Origin: Treponema sp. | GTDB taxonomy: Bacteria > Spirochaetota > Spirochaetia > Treponematales > Breznakiellaceae | Length of the DNA: 15,881 bases | Assembly (NCBI GenBank): GCA_020216655.1 | Contig: JAIWNU010000083.1 | Coordinates: 1-15,881 of the forward strand | Direction: 5' to 3' | Shown here: one piece after another, positions 1 through 6,043 of the stretch | Numbering within the stretch: position 1 is the stretch's first letter | Layout of the letters: every line of letters begins with the position of its first letter | Program-made: the position numbers and the translations under genes | Notes under the pieces: model-generated | The model's database searches: none | What the model saw: the letters and a program-made list of their open reading frames with translations, nothing else | Told to the model about the DNA's origin: nothing

Positions 1-1098
1 GCGGATCCACTGTTAGTGAGTATTATACTTTTCATTTTAGGCATCGGTCTTGTGACCCTGTATTCGGCAAGCTATGCATATGCTCAAAGAGCCTTTAATG
101 ATAGTAATTACTTTATCAGTCGTCAGATAAAATTTGCCCTTCTAGGGCTTTTGCTCTTTTTTATAGCCTCAAGGATCAACTTAGACCTCATTCGTAAAAC
201 AATAAAACCTTTGGTTCTCGGGACTCTTTTATTATGTTCCCTCCCTCTATTTCCCGGTTTGGGTATAGTTAAAAATGGTGCAAGCCGCTGGATCAACCTG
301 GGATTCTTATCATTCCAGCCATCGGAATTAGCAAAAATTGTGCTTCCCCTCTATCTAGCACATATGTTTGATAAAAAGCAGGATAGTCTGCATGAAAGTA
401 GAAAAACGACCATTCCGCTCACTATTATTGTGTTGGCATTCTTTTTTGTAGTTTACCTGCAGAATAATTTTTCTACCGCCTCGTTTCTCTTTTTTAATGC
501 CATGATTATCTTTTTCTTAGCTGGCGTAAGATTCCGCTATTTTGTCAGTCTTGCAGTGGTTTCCCTTCCTTTTGCAACTATTATGATTTTATCAAGGGAA
601 CATCGTTTGCATCGCTTACTCAATTTTTTGCAGCCTAATTGGGATCCCCTTGGCACGGGCTTCCAAGTACGGGCTTCCATACTCACAATAATGTCCGGCG
701 GCTTTTGGGGGAAGGGAATAGGGCAGGGACAGCGAAAAATTGCCAGTGTGCCAGAAATTCAGTCGGATTTTATTTTTTCTTCCTTCGCAGAAGAAACCGG
801 ATTTCTAGGTGTTACCCTATTTTTTGCGGTGGTTCTGTTTTTAATGTTCCGGAGCTATCGTGCTGCCCTGCGGAGTGATTCAGTGTTCCTGAGGCTTCTG
901 CTTCTCGGCATCGCGACCATGCTGATTTCTCAAATAGTCCTGAATATGGCAGTCGTTGCTGCGGTTGTTCCTGCCACTGGGGTTCCCCTGCCGTTTTTTT
1001 CAGCCGGCGGTTCATCCCTTGCCATGATGCTGACGGCAGCAGGCCTGCTCGTGAACGGTTCGAGACAAAGTGCAAAGATGGAGGATGCAAATGTCTGA
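1..1098 (+). CDS. ftsW: Cell division protein FtsW, SEDS-family septal glycan polymerase (5' truncated)
   Basis: FtsW is the multi-pass inner-membrane polymerase that, with its partner penicillin-binding protein, makes septal peptidoglycan from lipid II. The reading frame is open from base 1 (ADPLLVSIILF), so the true start lies upstream; the GTG at 16 falls inside the first membrane helix and is not a credible start. SEDS landmarks seen are LVTLYSASY after the first helix, NGASRWINLG (conserved Trp) followed by FQPSELAKI, the SDFIFSSFAEETG segment whose Asp codon is at 766-768, and the late GVPLPFFSAGGSS motif. About ten hydrophobic segments are visible. The loop usually reading QPDLGT or similar reads QNNFST here, so its acidic residue is missing. 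FtsW is preferred to RodA because ftsQ, ftsA and ftsZ follow. The stop overlaps the ftsQ start by 8 bases. The gene is visibly T-rich, partly because it encodes membrane helices. Confidence 0.93.
   Translation, partial: ADPLLVSIILFILGIGLVTLYSASYAYAQRAFNDSNYFISRQIKFALLGLLLFFIASRINLDLIRKTIKPLVLGTLLLCSLPLFPGLGIVKNGASRWINLGFLSFQPSELAKIVLPLYLAHMFDKKQDSLHESRKTTIPLTIIVLAFFFVVYLQNNFSTASFLFFNAMIIFFLAGVRFRYFVSLAVVSLPFATIMILSREHRLHRLLNFLQPNWDPLGTGFQVRASILTIMSGGFWGKGIGQGQRKIASVPEIQSDFIFSSFAEETGFLGVTLFFAVVLFLMFRSYRAALRSDSVFLRLLLLGIATMLISQIVLNMAVVAAVVPATGVPLPFFSAGGSSLAMMLTAAGLLVNGSRQSAKMEDANV
1080..1084 (+). promoter_or_regulatory. Ribosome-binding site of ftsQ
   Basis: GGAGG lies six bases before the ATG at 1091 and inside the last codons of ftsW. 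It fixes the ftsQ start at 1091 rather than at the in-frame GTG at 1070 or ATG at 1085. Confidence 0.8.
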
Positions 1099-1912
1099 TG
1101 GCTTTTTATTTATTGATCAAATAGTAAGTACCGAAGCCGAAGCACCTCGTTATTCTCGAAAGGAATCGATCCTAAAAAGAATTACCATTATTCTGGCAAT
1201 TATTCTGGGAATTGAATTGCTGTATTTTCTTTGCGTTGTTCCGTGCATGCCCTTAAAAGCCGTCAGAGTAAGCCCAATCAACGGAATGCAGCGGCACGAA
1301 TTGCTGCAATACGCGGGAATATCCGAATCGACCAGCTTTATAAGTATGGATGTAAAAAGGGCGACAGAGGCATTGCTTTCTCTTCCATTGGTAGAATCCG
1401 TATCTATTACCAGACATTTCCCTGATGCTGTTGATATCGTCATAACAGAGCGGGCCGCTGTCGCAGTCTCTCTTGCAAAAGTGTCAGGCAAGCTGGTACC
1501 GGTTTATATTGATAAACATGGCGTCATATATAAGATTGGAGGAGAAGCGATTCCTAACTTGCCTCTTGTATCAGGTTTGGTGTTTGATCAGGTTGTGCCG
1601 GGTATGCGTCTGCCTGAACAACTGAAGAGTTTTTTTACTTCCCTGGAGACTTTGGAAAGGAGCAATCCTGTCTTGCTTCAGGCCTTGTCGGAATTACGGA
1701 TACAGCAAAAGGCCTATGGCGGCTATGAAATTATTGTATATCCTGCCCAGAATGTGGGGAGGGTCAGGCTCGGCTCTGAGTTGAATGAAGAAGTGCTTCG
1801 GTATATGATGCTGGTTCTGGATGTGCTTGCATCCAAGGGCATTCAAGCTGATGAAATTGATTTCCGGACGGGTACAATTTCGTATCGGACTAAGGAGGCC
1901 TCCTCTGGCTAG
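1091..1912 (+). CDS. ftsQ: Cell division protein FtsQ/DivIB
   Basis: FtsQ (DivIB in Gram-positives) is a bitopic membrane protein that links early and late divisome components. The ATG at 1091 gives 273 residues: a cytoplasmic tail of about 30, one transmembrane helix at about 31-50 (ITIILAIILGIELLYFLCVV), a POTRA domain at about 55-122 (PLKAVRVSPINGM through VDIVITERAAV, with the typical FPDAVDIVI ending) and a beta domain after it. Sequence conservation in this family is low, so the call rests on architecture plus position between ftsW and ftsA. The start overlaps the ftsW stop by 8 bases, which suggests translational coupling. The murG, murC and ddl genes found between ftsW and ftsQ in many dcw clusters are absent here. 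The last codons contain the ribosome-binding site of ftsA. Confidence 0.88.
   Translation: MSDGFLFIDQIVSTEAEAPRYSRKESILKRITIILAIILGIELLYFLCVVPCMPLKAVRVSPINGMQRHELLQYAGISESTSFISMDVKRATEALLSLPLVESVSITRHFPDAVDIVITERAAVAVSLAKVSGKLVPVYIDKHGVIYKIGGEAIPNLPLVSGLVFDQVVPGMRLPEQLKSFFTSLETLERSNPVLLQALSELRIQQKAYGGYEIIVYPAQNVGRVRLGSELNEEVLRYMMLVLDVLASKGIQADEIDFRTGTISYRTKEASSG
1892..1898 (+). promoter_or_regulatory. Strong ribosome-binding site that points to a CTG start for ftsA
   Basis: AAGGAGG is a near-perfect Shine-Dalgarno sequence at the end of ftsQ. Six bases downstream (1905) the in-frame codon is CTG, and no ATG, GTG or TTG sits at a usable distance; the next candidate, TTG at 1920, is 21 bases away. 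Confidence 0.65.
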
Positions 1913-3161
1913 CGAAGATTTGGTGGTCGGACTCGATATTGGTACGACCAAGGTATGTGCCATTATTGGCGAACGAAATGAATATGGTACTCTTGAGATA
2001 ACCGGTATTGGAACGAGTCCTTCTACGGGTCTGCGTAAAGGCGTGGTTGTCAATATTGAAGCAACCCTTCGTTCCGTAGCTGCGGCCATAGAAGCGGCTG
2101 AAATGATGAGCGGCCGTGAAGTCCACGCATGTTATACCGGTATCGGCGGATCCCACATAGAAGGCATTAATTCCCGGGGTGTCGTAGCCGTAACCGGCAA
2201 AAATAGAGAAACCAGGGAAATCGCGCAGGCCGATATTGACCGGGTCATCGAGGCGGCCCGGGCGGTGGTCATCCCCATGGATCGGCAGGTGCTCCATGTT
2301 ATTCCCCAAACCTATATTGTGGATGACCAAAAGGGCATTCGGAATCCCTTAGATATGATCGGTGTCAGGCTCGAAGCGGAGGTTCATATCATAACCGGTT
2401 CGGTTACATCGGCCCAAAATCTTGTAAAATGTGTGAACCGTGCTGGTTTCCGGGTACAGGACCTGATCCTGCAATCTCTTGCCGCGGGCCGTGCAGTCCT
2501 TACCCCTGAAGAAAAGGAGCTTGGTGTTGCCTTAATCGATATGGGAGGAGGCACCACGGATATTCTTGTCTATGCTGAAGGAGCTCCCTATTATACTGCA
2601 ACCATTCCAGTCGGAGGCTCCCAGGTTACGAGCGACCTCTCGATACTTAAAAATATTTCCTACGAATCGGCTGAAAAAATAAAAATTCAGGCCGGTTGCT
2701 GCTGGGAAAGTCTTTTAGATGGAGAAGAGGATGTCCTAGTTCCCGGTGTGGGTGGTAGGCCGCCTGTATCTATTCCTCGGCTGCAAATTCTGCGCATTAT
2801 TCAGCCGCGGATAGAAGAATTATTCCATCTTGCTAAAGAAAAAATTGACAAATTAAGCCTCGCAAGGCCCCTTGGCGGCGGCATTGTGCTAACCGGAGGG
2901 GGCTCTCAATTGGTCGGTGTGGCTGAATTGGCTGCCCATATCTTCAATCTGCCGGTCCGTGTTGGCGTTCCCCTTTCCGTGGGAGGTCTTGTGGAGGAAT
3001 ATCGTAATCCTACCTACGCGACTGCGGTGGGACTTGTGTTAGAAGGCGCTGACCGGGAGGTTTTTCATCCATCGGAACGGGGCGACTCGCGGAACCGTGA
3101 GCGAACCCAGGGGTCCTTTGTGTCGAAACTTGCGGAGTGGCTTAAAAAAGAGTTTTTCTAA
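1905..3161 (+). CDS. ftsA: Cell division protein FtsA, actin-like membrane tether of FtsZ
   Basis: FtsA polymerises at the inner membrane, tethers FtsZ and recruits later division proteins. With the proposed CTG start the product is 418 residues, normal for the family, beginning MASEDLVVGLDIG. Visible parts are phosphate-1 loop GLDIGTTK (9-16), the FtsA-specific 1C domain at about 85-165, phosphate-2 motif IDMGGGTTD (211-219), adenosine motif LTGGGSQL (329-336), and a C-terminal amphipathic helix FVSKLAEWLKKEFF (405-418) expected to bind the membrane. The frame continues upstream to ATG codons at 1821 and 1851, but these lie deep inside ftsQ, lack a good ribosome-binding site and would add a non-conserved N-terminus. 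The overlap with ftsQ is 8 bases with the CTG start. Gene identity is very secure; only the start is uncertain. Confidence 0.96.
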   Translation: MASEDLVVGLDIGTTKVCAIIGERNEYGTLEITGIGTSPSTGLRKGVVVNIEATLRSVAAAIEAAEMMSGREVHACYTGIGGSHIEGINSRGVVAVTGKNRETREIAQADIDRVIEAARAVVIPMDRQVLHVIPQTYIVDDQKGIRNPLDMIGVRLEAEVHIITGSVTSAQNLVKCVNRAGFRVQDLILQSLAAGRAVLTPEEKELGVALIDMGGGTTDILVYAEGAPYYTATIPVGGSQVTSDLSILKNISYESAEKIKIQAGCCWESLLDGEEDVLVPGVGGRPPVSIPRLQILRIIQPRIEELFHLAKEKIDKLSLARPLGGGIVLTGGGSQLVGVAELAAHIFNLPVRVGVPLSVGGLVEEYRNPTYATAVGLVLEGADREVFHPSERGDSRNRERTQGSFVSKLAEWLKKEFF

Positions 3162-3171
3162 TCATAGTATC

Positions 3172-3189
3172 ATCCGGTGGGGACCGGAT
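3172..3189 (+). promoter_or_regulatory. Perfect hairpin between ftsA and ftsZ
   Basis: ATCCGGT (3172-3178) and ACCGGAT (3183-3189) are exact reverse complements around a GGGG loop, giving a 7-bp stem in the 54-base ftsA-ftsZ gap. No T-run follows (the next bases are AAAATAGTGG), so it does not look like a simple intrinsic terminator. It could be an RNA-processing, stability or attenuation element that sets ftsZ expression apart from ftsA. The function is inferred; the structure is read directly. Confidence 0.55.
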
Positions 3190-3203
3190 AAAATAGTGGT
3201 TTT

Positions 3204-3212
3204 GGGGGGGGG
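3204..3212 (+). repeat. Nine-G homopolymer acting as the ftsZ ribosome-binding site
   Basis: Nine consecutive G residues lie three bases before the ftsZ ATG (3216). No other Shine-Dalgarno candidate exists in the gap, so ribosomes presumably pair with this run, using G-U pairs where needed. Homopolymeric G runs of this length are prone to slipped-strand length change. Confidence 0.8.
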
Positions 3213-3215
3213 AAT

Positions 3216-4418
3216 ATGAATATTGAGGTACTGGAAGAACGCACCAATGGGCCGAGTCCCACAGTAATTAAAGTCATCGGTGCAGGCGGCGGCGGATCTA
3301 ATGCGGTGAACCGGATGATCGAATGCGGACTTAAAAATGTCCAGTTCATCGCCGCAAATACGGATCAGCAGGTTCTGGAACTTTCTAATGCTCCGGTCAA
3401 GCTGCCCATAGGATCGAAACTAACCTCTGGTCTCGGTGCCGGCGGAAAGCCTGAAATTGGCGAAAAGGCCGCGCTGGAAGACCGTGATATGATCGCCAAT
3501 GCTCTTAAAGGGGCCGATATGGTGTTTATCACTGCCGGCATGGGCGGTGGTACCGGTACGGGAGCTGCACCGGTTATTGCGTCGGTGGCTAAGGAACTTG
3601 GAGCTTTAACTGTCGGTGTGGTCACCAAGCCCTTTGAGTTTGAAGGAAAGTATAAAATGCGTCTTGCCGAAGAAGGCATTGCCAAAATGCGGCAGGCTGT
3701 GGATACGCTGATTGTCATTCCAAATCAGCATCTCCTCAAGATTGTCGATAAAAAGACTTCAATAAAAAATGCCTTCCTTATTGCTGATGATGTACTCCGC
3801 CAGGGCGTACAGGGCATATCGGATCTCATTACCATTCCGGGTATTATCAATATCGATTTTGCGGATGTCCGCAGTACCATGGAAGGCCAGGGAGATGCCC
3901 TTATGGGTATCGGAATCGGCACCGGAGAAAACAAAGCGGTCGATGCGGCAACCAACGCAATCAATAATCCTCTGCTGGAAGACTGCCGGATTGAAGGGTC
4001 CCGTCGTATCCTGGTCAATGTAACCGGTGGGGATGATCTCACGCTGACCGAATACCAGGAAATTGTGCAGATTATTACCGCCAATGCGGATGAGGATGCG
4101 ATTATCATTTCCGGTACTGCTATGGATCCTACCTTCCAGGATAAAGTGCAGGTTACAGTCATTGCCACCGGTTTTAATGGTGCGGCAAAGCCGGGACCAA
4201 AGGCTACCGTATTAGCCGAAAAGGGACGAAACATCGACAGTGATTTTATCCGTTTCGATGAATGGCAGACCATGACGGGAAAGAAAAGTTCTGATTTTCT
4301 AAGCCACCGAAACTTAGGCGACGATGATCTTGATATTCCTACGGTAATCCGGGATCGTAAATTTGCCCAGGAACTGCTTGGTTCGGATAAGGCAAGGGCC
4401 GAAAAAAAGGAATACTGA
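3216..4418 (+). CDS. ftsZ: Cell division protein FtsZ, tubulin-like GTPase
   Basis: FtsZ assembles into the GTP-dependent Z ring at midcell. The 400-residue product has the N-terminal nucleotide loop [13 protein letters not shown] (22-34), the tubulin signature GGGTGTG (110-116), and the T7 synergy loop NIDFADV (212-218) that completes GTP hydrolysis on the neighbouring subunit. After the C-terminal core (to about 322) comes a short linker of about 47 residues and the conserved FtsA-binding peptide [12 protein letters not shown] (370-381). That peptide normally sits very near the C-terminus; here about 19 mostly charged residues follow it. The start at 3216 fits the conserved N-terminus and follows the G9 tract. 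The stop lies 3 bases before the next gene. The last codons contain an A7G run with a possible frameshift signal. The family is certain. Confidence 0.98.
   Translation: MNIEVLEERTNGPSPTVIKVIGAGGGGSNAVNRMIECGLKNVQFIAANTDQQVLELSNAPVKLPIGSKLTSGLGAGGKPEIGEKAALEDRDMIANALKGADMVFITAGMGGGTGTGAAPVIASVAKELGALTVGVVTKPFEFEGKYKMRLAEEGIAKMRQAVDTLIVIPNQHLLKIVDKKTSIKNAFLIADDVLRQGVQGISDLITIPGIINIDFADVRSTMEGQGDALMGIGIGTGENKAVDAATNAINNPLLEDCRIEGSRRILVNVTGGDDLTLTEYQEIVQIITANADEDAIIISGTAMDPTFQDKVQVTVIATGFNGAAKPGPKATVLAEKGRNIDSDFIRFDEWQTMTGKKSSDFLSHRNLGDDDLDIPTVIRDRKFAQELLGSDKARAEKKEY
4403..4409 (+). promoter_or_regulatory. Possible -1 ribosomal frameshift heptamer at the ftsZ 3' end
   Basis: A AAA AAG occurs in the zero-frame phase required for tandem -1 slippage (codons GAA AAA AAG). 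It is the slippery type used in E. coli dnaX. AAGG (4389-4392) lies ten bases upstream and AAGGG (4394-4398) four bases upstream; either could act as a stimulatory Shine-Dalgarno element. A -1 shift would replace the last two FtsZ residues with 21 others, ending at TGA 4472-4474. The A7GG run also overlaps the likely ribosome-binding site of the next gene, which may be its real purpose. Confidence 0.2.
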
Positions 4419-4421
4419 TTC

Positions 4422-5324
4422 ATGAATGGGGCCCCTTTGCTTTCAGCCTATCATTCCCGGCTTCTTGCGATTGAACATAGATCTCCGCTCACCGCTGAGA
4501 CCTACGAAGCAGAAATAGCTCGTTTGCTGGATTGGGCGGAGCGGGAACAACAAAACGTAATAGAGTTGGATGCTCAGGTTTTGCAGCGCTATCTGGAATT
4601 TCGCAGGGATGTTCAGGCTTTGGATTCCCGGTCTGTCGCAAAGGCTATTTCGGCCCTCAGGTCTTTCTTCCGTTTCCTTTTCGATCAAGGGCTCAGGCAG
4701 GATAACCCCGCAGCCCTTTTGGAGGCTCCTCGAAAGAGACAGCGAATACCTAAGGTACTTGCCCGGGAGACGGTGGATGCCCTGCTCTCCAGCATACCCC
4801 TCGATAATCCCCGAGGTGTCAGGGACAGGGCCCTTTTTGAATTAGTCTATTCCTGCGGGTTGCGTATTTCAGAAGCGGTTCATCTAAATATCCAGGATGT
4901 TTATTTTTCCGAGGGTGTCTTAAGGGTTTCAGGAAAGGGAAACAAAGAGCGGCTTGTTCCATTCGGGAGCGAAGCTGAAGCATGGCTCAAACGCTATCTT
5001 AATGAAAGCCGTCCCCAGCTTGCCCGTCATATTAAGAATAGGGCTCTTTTTATAAGCCGACGGGGCAAACGACTTTCCCGTAAGGGAATATGGAAAAATT
5101 ACGCCCAACTTGCTGCTGCTTTAGGCATTAGTTCTAAATTGCATACACTTCGTCATAGTTTTGCCACAGAACTGCTTGCAGGAGGAGCGGATCTCCGGTC
5201 TGTTCAGGAACTGCTGGGCCATGCGGATTTAACAACCACTCAGATATATACCCATGTGGATAATGCGGTGCTTCGGGAGCAGCATCGTCGTTTTGTTCCC
5301 AAACTTCGGGGGTACATGGAATGA
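4422..5324 (+). CDS. xerD: XerD-like site-specific tyrosine recombinase
   Basis: Tyrosine recombinases of the Xer type act at the dif site to resolve chromosome dimers at division. The 300-residue product has the N-terminal SAM-like DNA-binding domain (about 1-95) and a complete catalytic set: Arg148 (GLRISE), Lys172 (SGKGNKERLVP), His241 and Arg244 (HTLRHSFATELL), His267 (LLGHADL) and nucleophile Tyr276 (TTQIYTHV). XerD is preferred to XerC because GVLRVSGKGNKERLVP and the tail LREQHRRFVP resemble E. coli XerD more, while the second recombinase at 9061 is XerC/CodV-like. The paralog assignment is from remembered family sequences and is less certain than the family. The gene starts 3 bases after ftsZ, with AAGGA about 10 bases upstream, and its stop overlaps the next start in ATGA. 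It is a housekeeping Xer rather than a phage integrase: length and context are typical and no attachment site is seen. Confidence 0.85.
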   Translation: MNGAPLLSAYHSRLLAIEHRSPLTAETYEAEIARLLDWAEREQQNVIELDAQVLQRYLEFRRDVQALDSRSVAKAISALRSFFRFLFDQGLRQDNPAALLEAPRKRQRIPKVLARETVDALLSSIPLDNPRGVRDRALFELVYSCGLRISEAVHLNIQDVYFSEGVLRVSGKGNKERLVPFGSEAEAWLKRYLNESRPQLARHIKNRALFISRRGKRLSRKGIWKNYAQLAAALGISSKLHTLRHSFATELLAGGADLRSVQELLGHADLTTTQIYTHVDNAVLREQHRRFVPKLRGYME

Positions 5325-6043
5325 AAAAAGTTTGGATCCTGATAGTGGTATTGGTTTGTATTGTGGTCTTTGCTCTGGGGGGTTATTTGATCCGGAGAAA
5401 CGCCAGCTGGGGTGCCCTCGCGGTTCGCATCTCCGAAATGGGCAGCGGCGGCGCTCCTCCTGAAACAATCGAGGGGCTTAAAAAGGCAATTGCAACCTAT
5501 GGTGACCGGATAGAGATGTACAGCCGGGATGTAGCCCAGGTTGGCATTTACTGGAAAATTTTATCAGTCCGTCTTATGGACAGAAAATTATATGGGGAAG
5601 CCATAGAAACGCTCCAGAAGGCAATTCGGCTTATGCCAGAGGATGCGACGCTGCATTATCTTTATGGTTTATCCTCTTCGATACTGGCTAAGTCTACCTA
5701 CGGAAAAGAAAAGTCGAGCCTCTTTGCCCAGGCTGAGGCAGCCCATCTTCGTGCCATAGAACTGGATAAAAAATATGCCCGTCCGCTCTATGCCATTGGG
5801 GTACTCTATGTTTTTGAATTGGATAAGCCTGAAGCTGCAATCCCCTATCTTACAAGGTATCTCGAATTGCAGACCAGGGACGTGGATGCCATGTTTATTC
5901 TTGCCAGGGCCTATTTTGTGACCGGGAACCTAAAAGAAGCGGTGGCCCTGTACGACAAGATTATATCCATTACTAAGGATACTTCGAAAAAAGCCGAAGC
6001 GGAAAATAACAAGAAAACCATATTGGACCGTCTCTATGAATGA
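5321..6043 (+). CDS. Membrane-anchored TPR protein of unknown function
   Basis: No specific function is recognised. The 240-residue protein begins MKK, followed by one hydrophobic helix (about 4-24, WILIVVLVCIVVFALGGYLI) and then RR. It could be an uncleaved anchor or a poor signal peptide, so the body is probably periplasmic but the topology is not certain. From about 76 to 220 there are roughly four tetratricopeptide-type helical pairs: YGEAIETLQKAIRLMPEDA, AEAAHLRAIELDKKYA (with an insertion in its repeat), PEAAIPYLTRYLELQ and LKEAVALYDKIISI. TPR arrays usually mediate protein-protein contacts. The start at 5321 overlaps the xerD stop in ATGA, with GGGGG eight bases upstream; the stop overlaps the dprA start by 8 bases. 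Co-translation with Xer, DprA and the division genes suggests a role in division or the cell envelope, but this is inference. I recall a comparable small gene between ftsZ and smf in Borrelia. Confidence 0.8.
   Translation: MKKVWILIVVLVCIVVFALGGYLIRRNASWGALAVRISEMGSGGAPPETIEGLKKAIATYGDRIEMYSRDVAQVGIYWKILSVRLMDRKLYGEAIETLQKAIRLMPEDATLHYLYGLSSSILAKSTYGKEKSSLFAQAEAAHLRAIELDKKYARPLYAIGVLYVFELDKPEAAIPYLTRYLELQTRDVDAMFILARAYFVTGNLKEAVALYDKIISITKDTSKKAEAENNKKTILDRLYE

Noticed and set aside
1821..1904. Upstream ATG start for ftsA (1821 or 1851)
   Set aside because: Would overlap ftsQ by up to 92 bases and add a non-conserved N-terminus without a suitable ribosome-binding site.
2228..2240. Other GCCGATA strings inside genes (for example here and near 3518) as sigma-28 sites
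   Set aside because: They spell Ala-Asp codons in frame and have no TAAA at the required distance.
3142..3194. Sigma-70-like promoter elements before ftsZ (TTAAAA with TAGTAT, or TAAAAT)
   Set aside because: TTAAAA-N17-TAGTAT matches only 4 of 6 in each box, and the better -10 (TAAAAT, 3189-3194) has no -35 at the right distance; not strong enough to list.
3725..4423. Long open frame on the - strand (232 codons) opposite ftsZ
   Set aside because: It lies entirely opposite a highly conserved gene, has no recognisable domain, and its Ser/Arg-rich composition is what reverse-strand reading of biased codons produces.
4422..5324. Tyrosine recombinase as sign of an integrated mobile element
   Set aside because: It is Xer-sized, sits in a conserved housekeeping block, and no attachment repeats, cargo genes or abrupt composition change surround it.
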